Assembly (NCBI GenBank): GCA_963771015.1
Contig: CAVYRN010000005.1
Coordinates: 1-64,000 of the forward strand
DNA: 64,000 nucleotides
Source: CAVSJJ01 sp963771015
Lineage (GTDB): Bacteria > Actinomycetota > Actinomycetes > Actinomycetales > Dermatophilaceae
Direction of reading: 5' to 3'
Each line of letters opens with the position of its first letter. The stretch's first letter is position 1. The notes under the pieces are model-generated. The model saw only the letters and a list, made by a program, of their open reading frames with translations, made no database searches and was not told where the DNA came from. A program made the position numbers and the translations under genes. Below are positions 17,331-26,396 of this stretch, in pieces.

Positions 17331-19816
17331 TCAGCCCTCACCGGTCGGCGTGGCACCGATCGCGCGGTAGAGCTCGCTCATGACCTCGGCGTTGTAGCCG
17401 TCGGCGTCGAACGGGCCCGTCGGCACCTCATGCCGCAGCGCAGCGCGCAGCCCCTCGGCCAGCGCATCGACGTCCTGGTCGACGACGAGGCCGACGCCCT
17501 CGGGCAGCGCACTGCGGACCGAGCCGAAGGCTGTCGTCACGACCGGTAGGCCGAGGACGAGCGCCTCGAGGATGACCATCGGCTGGCCCTCGTAGTCGCT
17601 GGAGAGGAGGAAGACGTCGCACGCGGCGAGGATGGCGAACGGGTTGGCCTGCTGGCCCGTGAGGACGACCGCGTCGGCCAGCCCGAGCTCGTCGGCCACC
17701 TCGCGGACCCGCACCAGGAGCGGCCCCTCGCCGATGACGACGAGCCGGGTCGCCGGGTCCTCGGCGTGTACCGCGGCGAAGGCGCGGACCATCCGCTCGT
17801 GGTTCTTCTCGGGCGAGACCCGGCCGACGGTGACGAAGGTCGTGAGGTCCGGCCGAGGTGCGAGGACGCCTTCCGGGATCGGCTGTCCCGCACCGGTGCG
17901 GACCCGCTCGACGTCGACCGTGTTGCGCGCCGAGACGAACCGCTCGGCCGGCGCGTAGGCCGCGAGCGAGTGAGCGTTGATGTCCCGAAGCGCGGGGCTC
18001 ACCGACACGAGGTGGTCATAGGCCCGGTAGGAGCCGAACACCGACCCGAGGTTGTTCTCGTGGGCCCGCTCCCCCGCGACCGTCCGTTGCTGGTCGGCGA
18101 GCAGGTCGTTGTGCAGCCAGATCGACCGGGCCGCCCCCGGCGCCTGGGCGACGAGGTAGGACCAGGTCGGCGAGTAGCCGCGAGAAGTCGACGGCATAGT
18201 CGAACCGGGCCTGGCCGTAGCAGCGGGCCCACTCGCTCGCGAACCGCGCCGCCATCGCCTCTCGGTCCTTGGGTCGCATCTGCCCGGCCCGGGTGAACAG
18301 CTCGCGCCGGACGTACCAGAGCAGCGATCCGAGGGCGAAGGCGCCGATCCGGGGCAGCGGGCGGACCTGGCGGCGGCAGCAGGGCGACGTTGGCGAGCCG
18401 GTCCGGCTCGGGGACGGCGTCGAAGGCGACGGTGACGTCGAAGCGGGCGTGGTCGAGGTGGCGGAGCATGCCCAGCGCGGAGGTCGTGATGCCGTTGGGC
18501 TTCATTCCACCGATGTGGACGAGCATGGTGGCCCGGCCGTCGCGCGGCAGTGGGGCGACGGCATACCCCTCGCGCCGGCCCCGGAAGACGATGTCGACGA
18601 CCCGGGCCGCGGCCCGTCCGTCGTCCTTGGCGGCGAACCGCTCCACGGCGGCCCGCCGGACCTCGCCGTGCGTCGTCTCCGGGTCGAGCGCCGAGCCCGC
18701 GCCGACGGCCGCGACGACGTCGGCGAGCTCGGCGACCGTATGCGTCGTCGGTCCCGGCAGCTCGGTACCCAGGTCGAGGTAGACGCCCCGCTCGTCGGTG
18801 TAGACGTCCTGGTCGGGGGTGAAGAAGACGATGGGCCGGCCGGTCGGCAGGAAGTCGAAGAAGATGCTGCTGTAGTCGCTGACGAGGACGTCGGTGACGC
18901 CGAGGACCTCGTTCGCCGGCACGTCGCCCGGGACGAGCAGGCCGCGCAGGTCCGCGCGCGCGGCGGCCGCGGCATACACCTGCTGGTGCACCCTGAGCAG
19001 GACGCGGTGACCGGGCGGCAGGAGGCCGGCCAGCTCGCGGACGCGCTCGCCGAGCACCGCGGCGTCGTCGCGTGCGGTCGCGAACGACTCCCCCTGCCAC
19101 GTGGGCGCATAGAGGACGACCCGGTCACCGTCCGCGACGACGACGCCCGCCCGGCGCAGCCGCGCAAGGACCCTCCCCCGACCGGTCTCGTCGAGGCACT
19201 GCCGGTCGGTCCGTGGACCGCCCTCGTCGATGACCTGGCCGGCGAAGATGTTGGTGAGCCGGTACCCGCCGACGTACATCCGGCTCGTCATGTAGTCGCC
19301 GCTGGTCAGCAGGTAGTCGGCCATCAGGAAGTTGCGGACGACGTTGCGGGTGGCCCCGATCGCGTCGGGCTGGTCGTACCCCATCGACTTCAGCGGCGTC
19401 CCATGCCAGGTGTTGAGGTAGACCTGCCCGTCGCGCTTGCCGAAGCCCGGGGGGAAGGTCGCGTTGTTGACCAGCCAGCGCGCCGTGGCGAGGCGGCGGA
19501 TGTATGCCGCCGAGCCCGGCCGGACGATGCTGACCCGGGGATGGGCGGCAACCTCTCGGGCGGCCTCGGTCTGGGCCGCGTCCCTCGTGAGCACCCACAC
19601 GTGCTGCAGATGGGCGAGGTCGGGGTCGTCGATGAGTTCGCGGAAGATCGCCTCGGGATGGCACAGGACACCGCGCCCGCCGTAGGCCTCGTAGAGGACG
19701 ACGTCATCACGGACCGGGAGCCGCCGGGCCAGGTCGCGCAGCTGCATCGGTGCCGCGGAGCGAACCTTCGCGGCAACGACATCCGAGCGGGCGAGCAGCC
19801 GCCGAAGCGATGGCAT
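17331..19816 (-). pseudogene. Glycerophosphotransferase-GT4 fusion, two frameshifts
   Basis: Read across three frames this is one protein of about 827 aa. From ATG 19816 (GAGGAG just upstream) comes a TagF-like domain (NTWHGTPLKS near 133, YAPTWQGE, VSDYSSIFFDF near 312) ending with MLVHIGGMKPNGITTSALGM. A +1 shift near 18370 leads to QVRPLPRIGAFALGS and a second near 18182 leads to GYSPTWSYLVAQAPGAARSI and a GT4 glycosyltransferase end (VGRVSPEKNHERMVRAF, DYEGQPMVILEALVLG). Both shifts look like a single extra base. Either the gene is dead or the assembly carries indels. It lies between two intact genes of the same operon. Confidence 0.75.
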
Positions 19817-19823
19817 GGTCTCC

Positions 19824-22800
19824 TCAGCCCAGGAGGAAGCGGTCGACGAACCGCGCCGACGCGCCGCCGTCCTCGAGCCCGGCGAACTTCTCCCGGAACG
19901 CGGCATACCGCTCGGCGGAGGACGCGGTGACCTCGTCGAGCGAGCGTAGCGCCTCGATGACCTGCTCGGTGTGCCCCAGCAGCGGCCCCGGCGCCTCGGC
20001 CTCGAAGTCGAAGTAGAAGCCGCGCAGGTCGTCTCGGTATGCCTCGAGGTCGTAGGTGTAGAAGAGCATCGGCCGCCCCGTGTTGACGTAGTCGAACATC
20101 ACCGACGAGTAGTCGGTGATCAGCACGTCGGCGACGAGATAGAGGTCGCTGATGTCGGGGTAGGTCGACACGTTGCGGGCGAAGCCGCCGAACATCGAGG
20201 TGTCGACCCGCTGGGCGACGAGCTGGTGACCGCGGATGAGCAGCACCGCCTCGTCGCCGAGCACGCGGTACATCCGCTCCAGGTCGAGCTTCATCGAGAA
20301 CTTGTAGCGACCGGACTTGTCGTACTGGTTGTCCCGCCAGGTCGGGGCGTAGAGGATGATGCGCCGGTCCGCCGGCAGGCCGAGGCGTTCCCGGACCGCG
20401 GCCGCGCGGGCCCGGCGCTCCGCCTCGTGGAAGAAGACGTCGTTGCGGGGGTAGCCGATCTCGAGGATCGGTCCGGAGTAGCGGAAGGCCCGGGCGAAGA
20501 TCTCGGATGAGAACGGGTTGGGCGAGATGAGGGCGTCCCACTTGGTGACCTCGCGGGCGAACTGCTCGAGGTAGCTCTTGTTCGACATCTGGAGGTTGTC
20601 GATGTCGAAGCCGATCCGCTTGAGCGGGGTGCCGTGCCACGTCTGGCCGTACCGGACGCCGTCGCGCTTGACGAAGTGGGTCGGCATCGAGTCGTTGCTG
20701 ACGACCCAGCGGGAGCGGCCGAGGTGGCGGAAGTAGTCCCGACCGCCGGTGATGACGGCCTCGACGCCGTCGGGGGTCTCGACCCCGTGGTGCTCGACCG
20801 CCCAGACCATCCGGCGCTCGTCGCCCCGGCGGCGCAGCTCCTCGAAGATCGCCCGCGGGCTGTCGGAGTACTGCCGGCCCTTCCACGCCTCGAAGAGGAT
20901 CGTCTCCTCGAGTGGCATCCGCCGGGTGATCCGGTAGTGGACCTTGCGGGCCCGTTCGCGGTTGAACTTTCCGCGGTCCGCCCACTCGCCGCCGGCGTCG
21001 ACCGCGAGAGACAGCTCGTGGCTCTGGCTCGACGCGAGCGTGAACGACACCGGCCCGTGCTGCTCGCGGTCGACGAGAAGCTGCTCGGTGCTCGCGGACA
21101 CCCGGACCGGGACGTCGGGCTGGTCCTGCTCGTCCGTCGAGACGAGGACGGTCCAGGTCCCGGCCAACCAGCGCAGCACGGCCCTCCCGGGCCGGCCGGA
21201 CATGGGCAGCGTCACCGACCAGCGCGACCCGGAGATCTCCATGGGCACCGAGAGGCGGTCCGAGGACGAGGCCAGCACGAGCGCCGCGGCGGTGGAGCCG
21301 TTGAGAATCCCGGACAGGTGGAGCCCGCTGCGATCGACCGTGAAGCCGGTGAGCACCGGGACCGGCCGGATGTCGCTGAGCATCCCGCCGCGCAGCCCGG
21401 CCTGGGTGACCGCGACCGACCTGCCGCGGACCTGGCCGATGCCGTCGGGCAGCTCGGGCTCGAGATGGAGCGGCGCCACGCGCGACCCGGCGGGAGCCTG
21501 CCGGTCCTCGCCTTCGCCCTCATAGGACGCGGCCTCGGACACCTCGGCGTCGGCGGTCTCGGCGTCGACGGCGCCCTCGCTCGGGCGGGGGCAGACCAGC
21601 CAGAGCCGCCAGTCGCGCTCGTTGAGCGACTCGGCATGGATCTCGAGGTCGTCGATCGTCGCCGTCGCAGTCGCCGTGCCGTCCTGAACGGTGAGCGGCA
21701 CCGTCACCCCGGAGACCGAGTCGACGCGACGCAGGTGGAGCGCCGCACCGGTGAGGTCGGCGCCCGGCACGACCCGCACCCGGAAGGTGATTCCCTCCGG
21801 GGTGATGTCGACACCGGCGAGCAGCCCGCGGACCCTGCGCACGGCGATCCGCAGCCGGTGACCGCGGAAGGCGGGCACGACGAGGGTGTCCGGTGCGATG
21901 AGGGCGCGCGGCGGGTGCAGGGCGCGACCCGGCCGCGGGTTCGACACCGACGCTCCGCGCCGGGCGCTGGGCGCGGCGACCTGCGCCAGGAGCTCGAACT
22001 CGGCCTGGTCGGACCCCTCGGGCGGGTGCAGCGGCCCGGAGGGCACCGACGCGAGGAAGCCCGCCCCGTCGTACCTCGTCGACGACGCGGTCGTGGCGGC
22101 GGTGAGGTCGGGGCGACGGGTCCGTCGGGCCGGGACGCGCGCTCTGAGGTCCCGGTCCATCCCGATCCGACGCAGCTGGACCCGGTGGACCGTCGACAAC
22201 GGCCCGGAGTCCGAGACCCGGTTGATGAAGGCGTGGCCGTCGACGAGGAGCCGGTCGGCATCCCACGAGATGTCCCGGATGCCGGTGACGAGGGGCTGGC
22301 TGCGCGTCACGTCGTAGATCGCGTCCGGAGCGCCGACCGCCGGGTCGCCACGGAACGGCATGTCGGCATACAGGCGCAGGCCCTGGCGGACGACGCGGTT
22401 CTGGTTGCCGGGCTGCCGCATGAACTCCTGGAGCTCGACGAGCTCCGGCCGCAGGCCCTTGGCGACCAGGTGGTACTGGAGCCGGCGCAGCGGCGACAGG
22501 GCTGCGATGGCGGAGCGGTCGACACCCTGGAGGTAGTCGGCGCACTGCTTGACGACGGCGTCCTGGAACTGTGTGTCACCCTCGTGGATGACGTCGATGT
22601 AGAGCGCCATGTCGATGTTGAGGACCTTGTGGTCGTGCATCTGCTTGCCGCGCTTGTCGCCCCGCTCGACGAGGAAGTCATCGATGCTGCGGACCGCCGC
22701 CATCCGGTCCAGGAGGTTCTGTGTCTCGGCGCGACGCTGCGTGATCGACAGCTCGGCCGTCTGCCGCTCGCGCCACAGGTAGGTCGGCTCGGCCACGACG

Positions 22801-23426
22801 TCGACGGTCGAGGCGAGGAAGTGGGCCCGCAACGTCAGCGGGATGTCCTCGTAGTAGACGCCCTCGGGGAAGCGCAGCCCGTGCTCGAGGAGGAACGCTC
22901 GCCGGAAGACCTTGTTCCACGCCGTCGTGTCGTAGATGAGCGACGGCGTCCGGGAGATGTGGGTCCGGATGCGGGTCGCCGGAATGGCCCGGCGGTGCAG
23001 CCCGGAGATGTGGGTGCGGGCACCGTCGTAGCGCAGGACGCCGCCGCTCGCCATGTCGCTCCCGCTGCCCCGGATCGCGTGCAGGAGGAGCTCGTAGGCG
23101 TCCCGCGGGACGACGTCGTCGGAGTCGACGAAGGCCACGTAGTCGGCGGTCGCGTGGTCCAGGCCGATGTTGCGGGCGCGGCCCAGGCCGCCGTTCTCGA
23201 CATGGAGCACCGTCCAGCCGGGGCGCCCCGCGGCGAAGTCGTCGGCCATGGCTCCAGACTCGTCGGGCGACCCGTCGTCGACGAGGACGACCTCGAGTCC
23301 GGGTTGGGTCTGCCGGGCCAGGGACTCCAGGCAGGCGAGCAGATAGTCCCGGACCTGGTAGATGGGGACGACGACGCTGAGCACGGGCGGGTCCGCGGCC
23401 TCGGGGGTCGAGGAGAGGGGCTGCAC
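19824..23426 (-). CDS. GT2 glycosyltransferase / CDP-glycerol glycerophosphotransferase fusion
   Basis: 1200-aa two-enzyme protein. Residues 15-220 are a GT2 glycosyltransferase (LSVVVPIYQ, LVDDGSPDESG at 48-58, metal-binding DSDD at 101-104). The middle (about 350-850) is beta-rich, probably structural or polymer-binding. The C-terminus is a TagF-type domain: TWHGTPLKRIGF near 927, IGYPRNDVFF, YAPTWRDN near 1024, ITDYSSVMFDY near 1104. It could extend or cap a teichoic-acid-like chain with both sugar and polyol phosphate. GTG 23426 is chosen because AATACT (23438-23433) lies 6 nt upstream; the next gene starts 7 nt after its stop. Confidence 0.88.
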   Translation of the reverse strand: MQPLSSTPEAADPPVLSVVVPIYQVRDYLLACLESLARQTQPGLEVVLVDDGSPDESGAMADDFAAGRPGWTVLHVENGGLGRARNIGLDHATADYVAFVDSDDVVPRDAYELLLHAIRGSGSDMASGGVLRYDGARTHISGLHRRAIPATRIRTHISRTPSLIYDTTAWNKVFRRAFLLEHGLRFPEGVYYEDIPLTLRAHFLASTVDVVAEPTYLWRERQTAELSITQRRAETQNLLDRMAAVRSIDDFLVERGDKRGKQMHDHKVLNIDMALYIDVIHEGDTQFQDAVVKQCADYLQGVDRSAIAALSPLRRLQYHLVAKGLRPELVELQEFMRQPGNQNRVVRQGLRLYADMPFRGDPAVGAPDAIYDVTRSQPLVTGIRDISWDADRLLVDGHAFINRVSDSGPLSTVHRVQLRRIGMDRDLRARVPARRTRRPDLTAATTASSTRYDGAGFLASVPSGPLHPPEGSDQAEFELLAQVAAPSARRGASVSNPRPGRALHPPRALIAPDTLVVPAFRGHRLRIAVRRVRGLLAGVDITPEGITFRVRVVPGADLTGAALHLRRVDSVSGVTVPLTVQDGTATATATIDDLEIHAESLNERDWRLWLVCPRPSEGAVDAETADAEVSEAASYEGEGEDRQAPAGSRVAPLHLEPELPDGIGQVRGRSVAVTQAGLRGGMLSDIRPVPVLTGFTVDRSGLHLSGILNGSTAAALVLASSSDRLSVPMEISGSRWSVTLPMSGRPGRAVLRWLAGTWTVLVSTDEQDQPDVPVRVSASTEQLLVDREQHGPVSFTLASSQSHELSLAVDAGGEWADRGKFNRERARKVHYRITRRMPLEETILFEAWKGRQYSDSPRAIFEELRRRGDERRMVWAVEHHGVETPDGVEAVITGGRDYFRHLGRSRWVVSNDSMPTHFVKRDGVRYGQTWHGTPLKRIGFDIDNLQMSNKSYLEQFAREVTKWDALISPNPFSSEIFARAFRYSGPILEIGYPRNDVFFHEAERRARAAAVRERLGLPADRRIILYAPTWRDNQYDKSGRYKFSMKLDLERMYRVLGDEAVLLIRGHQLVAQRVDTSMFGGFARNVSTYPDISDLYLVADVLITDYSSVMFDYVNTGRPMLFYTYDLEAYRDDLRGFYFDFEAEAPGPLLGHTEQVIEALRSLDEVTASSAERYAAFREKFAGLEDGGASARFVDRFLLG

Positions 23427-23549
23427 CCGTGCAGTATTCCAAAGTCTGCGGATACATCCGACCTGAGTGTCGGGGCGCGGGCCCCCAGCGGGACTTGGCA
23501 CACTGGGTGGGCTTGTCCGCCAGCCCACCGCCACCCGAGAAAGCCCCCC
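23427..23549. promoter_or_regulatory. Divergent promoter region, wall operon / LCP gene
   Basis: 123 bp separate the wall-polymer operon (minus) from the LCP gene (plus). On the minus strand AATACT ends 6 nt before GTG 23426, giving a leaderless start. For the plus strand a -10 near CACACT (about 23499-23504) is possible, with GAGAAAG before ATG 23550. Sharing this region would let polymer synthesis and wall attachment be regulated together. Confidence 0.4.
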
Positions 23550-24785
23550 ATGAGCCACGAGGACGACGTCCGGCCGATCCCCCAACGGGGTATGCCGCGC
23601 GGCGCCGGGTCCGAGCCCCACGGCCACGAGGAGCACGACGCCTACCTCATCGACACCCGCGGTCGACGGCCGACCGGGCGGTCCTCCGCGGGCGCGGGCC
23701 GGCGCCCCTCCACCGGCGAGCCGGCACCACCGGCGGCACCTACTCGCCTCCGGCGGGCCCCCGCCCCGACGCGCCCGGGGGCCCGGACCCGACGCCGCGG
23801 GAGGACGGTCCGGCGGGTCGTCATCGGCGCGCTCGTCCTCCTCCTCGCGTATGCCGGGTTCCTCGCCTACACGCCCTGGCACGCGTGGAACGCCGTGTCC
23901 CGCGTCGACTCCACGCCGAGCGCGGCCCGCGGGGCGATCCCGACCGGCGGGCACGTCTACGTCCTCGTCGGCTCGGACAGCCGAGCGGGTCTGACCGCGG
24001 CGCAGCGGAAGAAGCTCGGGACCGGGTCGGTCGCCGGGCAGCGGACCGACTCGATCATCCTCGTCTACGTGCCGTCCGGTGGGGGCAAGAGCGCGCTCAT
24101 CTCCATCCCCCGGGACAGCTACGTCCCCATTCCGGGCCACGGGAGCAACAAGATCAACGCCGCGTTCGCCTTCGGCGGGCCCAAGCTGCTCGTCGAGACC
24201 GTCGAGCAGGCCACCGACCTGCGCATCGACGGGTACATCGAGGTCGGGTTCGGCGGGTTCGTCGGCGTGGTCGACAGCCTCGGCGGGGTACAGATCTGCG
24301 TCCCCTTCGACATGAACGACCCCAAGGCGCACATCAACCTCAAGAAGGGCTGCCAGAACCTCAGCGGCCCCAACGCCCTCGGCTACGTCCGGGCGCGCTA
24401 CTCCGACCCGCGGGGTGACATCGGCCGGGCGCAGCGCCAGCGCCAGTTCCTCGGCGCGATCATGAAGAAGGTCGCGACCCCGTCCACGGTCCTCATCCCG
24501 ACCCGCTGGTGGGACGTCACCCACAACATCGCCAAGGGTCTTACCGTCGGCCAGGACACCACGCTCATGGACGCGGGCCGGGTGGCCCTCGCCCTGCGGG
24601 GCGTCGCCAAGGGTGACACGCTCAGCCTCGTCGTCCCCCTGGCCGACATCAACTACCAGACCGCGGCCGGCAGCTCGGTCAAGTGGGACACGGCCCGAGC
24701 CAGGGCGCTGTTCTCGATGCTGCGCAACGGCGAGCCACTGACCAAGCGGCCGGCCGGCACCGACGGGGTGCCGAGCGGCGGCTGA
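23550..24785 (+). CDS. LytR-CpsA-Psr (LCP) family wall-polymer ligase
   Basis: 411-aa protein: long basic, Pro-rich cytosolic tail (1-89), one membrane helix at about 90-107, and an extracellular LCP domain from about 130. LCP hallmarks are GSDSRAG (141-147), QRTDSIILVYV, ALISIPRDSYV, SNKINAAFAFGG and YVRARYSDPRGDIGRAQRQR, the Arg/Asp set that binds the pyrophosphate of lipid-linked polymers. LCP enzymes transfer teichoic acids or other glycopolymers to peptidoglycan. Its position opposite the glycerophosphotransferase operon fits attachment of that polymer. Confidence 0.92.
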   Translation: MSHEDDVRPIPQRGMPRGAGSEPHGHEEHDAYLIDTRGRRPTGRSSAGAGRRPSTGEPAPPAAPTRLRRAPAPTRPGARTRRRGRTVRRVVIGALVLLLAYAGFLAYTPWHAWNAVSRVDSTPSAARGAIPTGGHVYVLVGSDSRAGLTAAQRKKLGTGSVAGQRTDSIILVYVPSGGGKSALISIPRDSYVPIPGHGSNKINAAFAFGGPKLLVETVEQATDLRIDGYIEVGFGGFVGVVDSLGGVQICVPFDMNDPKAHINLKKGCQNLSGPNALGYVRARYSDPRGDIGRAQRQRQFLGAIMKKVATPSTVLIPTRWWDVTHNIAKGLTVGQDTTLMDAGRVALALRGVAKGDTLSLVVPLADINYQTAAGSSVKWDTARARALFSMLRNGEPLTKRPAGTDGVPSGG

Positions 24786-24791
24786 CCACGT

Positions 24792-24834
24792 GCCACCCCG
24801 GTGGGCCGCCGGCGCGGCATACCGGCAGGTGGCT
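24792..24834. terminator. Hairpin between convergent genes
   Basis: GCCACC (24792-24797) can pair with GGTGGC (24829-24834), with further inner pairing between CCGCCGG and CCGGCAGG. It lies between the convergent LCP and acyl-CoA dehydrogenase genes, so it may end both transcripts. One GGCATAC heptamer (24816) sits in the loop region. Confidence 0.4.
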
Positions 24835-24859
24835 CGTCTCCGGTCTGGTGGTCCGGCCG

Positions 24860-26026
24860 TCAGCCCTTGAGGAGCTGACGCGCCATGACGATCCGCTGGA
24901 TCTGGTTCGTGCCCTCGTAGATCTGGGTGATCTTGGCGTCGCGCATCATCCGCTCGAGCGGGAAGTCCTTGGTGTACCCCGCGCCGCCGAGCAGCTGGAC
25001 GGCGTCCGTGGTCACCTTCATCGCCACGTCGGAGGCGAACGCCTTGGCCGCCGCCCCGAAGAAGGGCAGGTCGGCGTCGCCGCGCTCGGACTTGGCCGCC
25101 GCCGCGTAGACGAGCTGGCGGGCCGCCTCGAGCTCCATCGCCATGTCGGCGAGCATGAACTGAACGCCCTGGAAGTCGGCGATCCGCTTGCCGAACTGCC
25201 GGCGCTCCTTGACGTAGGCGACGGCCCCGTCGAGCGCGCCCTGGGCGATCCCGATGGCCTGGGCGCCGATCGTCACCCGGGTGTGGTCGAGGGTCCGCAG
25301 CGCGATCTTCAGCCCGTCGCCGGGTGCCCCGACGATCCGGTCGCCGGGGATCCGGCAGCTGTCGAAGTAGATCTCACGGGTCGGGCTGCCCTTGATGCCG
25401 AGCTTGCGCTCCTTCTCGCCGACCGAGAAGCCCTCGTCGGACGCCTCGACGACGAAGGCGCTGATGTTGCCGCCACGCGGCCCGTCCGGGTCGGTGAGGG
25501 CCATGACGGTGTACAGGCCGGAGACGCCGGCGTTGGTGATCCACGACTTCGACCCGTTGAGGACCCAGTCGGCGCCGTCGGCCTGGGCGCGGCACCGCAT
25601 CGCCGCGGTGTCGGACCCGGCTTCTCGCTCGGAAAGGGCGTAGGAGAACGTCGTCTCGCCACGGGCCAGGACCGGCAGGTACTTCTGCTTGATCTCCTCG
25701 CTTCCGGCGAGCAGCAACGGGACGGTCCCCAGCTTGTTGACGGCGGGGATGAGCGAGGAGCTCGCGCAGACCCTGGCGACCTCCTCGATGATGATGCACG
25801 TCGCCAGGGCGTCGGCCCCGGCCCCGCCGTACTCCTCGGGGATGTGCGCGGCGAAGAAGTCCGTCGCCACGAGGGCGTCATGGGCCTCCTGCGGATAGCG
25901 GGCGTCCTCGTCGACCGCCGCGGCATGCGGCGCGATCTTGTCCTCGGCGAGGCTGCGGACCACCTCGCGGAGCATCTCGTGGTCCTCGGAGGTGGTGAAG
26001 AACGGGAAGTCGCTGTTGCCGGTCAC
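24860..26026 (-). CDS. Acyl-CoA dehydrogenase
   Basis: 388-aa FAD-dependent acyl-CoA dehydrogenase. The N-terminal helical domain (LREVVRSLAEDKIAPHAA), middle beta-domain (FSYALSEREAGSDTAAMRC; WITNAGVSGLYTVMA) and C-terminal domain (RRQFGKRIADFQGVQFMLAD, then IYEGTNQIQRIVMARQLL) are complete. The catalytic base should be Glu371 in YEGTNQIQR. It oxidises an acyl-CoA to the 2-enoyl-CoA and passes electrons to ETF; chain length is unknown. GTG 26026 follows TACCGT (26039-26034) by 7 nt, so it beats the in-frame GTG 9 nt upstream. Confidence 0.88.
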   Translation of the reverse strand: MTGNSDFPFFTTSEDHEMLREVVRSLAEDKIAPHAAAVDEDARYPQEAHDALVATDFFAAHIPEEYGGAGADALATCIIIEEVARVCASSSLIPAVNKLGTVPLLLAGSEEIKQKYLPVLARGETTFSYALSEREAGSDTAAMRCRAQADGADWVLNGSKSWITNAGVSGLYTVMALTDPDGPRGGNISAFVVEASDEGFSVGEKERKLGIKGSPTREIYFDSCRIPGDRIVGAPGDGLKIALRTLDHTRVTIGAQAIGIAQGALDGAVAYVKERRQFGKRIADFQGVQFMLADMAMELEAARQLVYAAAAKSERGDADLPFFGAAAKAFASDVAMKVTTDAVQLLGGAGYTKDFPLERMMRDAKITQIYEGTNQIQRIVMARQLLKG

Positions 26027-26182
26027 GGTGGCCACGGTACCGCCGGGGGCATGGACGGGTCCTGGCGGGCCCGGTGTGTCGACCACCACGTCGGAGGGCC
26101 TCGGGCGGCCGCGGGCGAGACCCCCGGCTCCGCTAGAGTGCTGGCACCTTTCCCGCTCGAGGTACCCACGAGGGAGCACGCA

Positions 26183-26365
26183 TTGGGCATCCGCATGACG
26201 GTGGGCTCCACGCTCGAGTCCGCACTCGGCCGCGACCGCTCACTCGCCGTCGAGCCGCAGGCCCTGCTCGCCTCGCCCGCCTGGGCTGCCCTGGTCGCCG
26301 CCCCCGACGACCGGGGCGCCGACCTGGGACCGGCCCTCGACCTGCTTCGTTCCCTCCGCGGCTGA
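26183..26365 (+). CDS. Small hypothetical protein
   Basis: 60-aa frame starting at TTG 26183 with GAGGGAG (26170-26176) six bases upstream; an ATG 12 nt further in is a weaker choice. A TAGAGT (26134-26139) could be its -10. The sequence (TVGSTLESALGRDRSLAVEP, ending LGPALDLLRSLRG) matches nothing I know. It ends 31 nt before the GT61 gene and may be co-transcribed with it. Confidence 0.4.
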   Translation: MGIRMTVGSTLESALGRDRSLAVEPQALLASPAWAALVAAPDDRGADLGPALDLLRSLRG

Positions 26366-26396
26366 CGCCCCGTCTGACGACCGGCGATCGCTCACG

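Noticed and set aside
20634..24785. A plus-strand open frame of 1383 codons
   Set aside because: Only its last 412 codons (the LCP gene from 23550) are real; the rest is the antisense of the GT2-glycerophosphotransferase gene and is Arg/Gly/Asp-rich shadow sequence.
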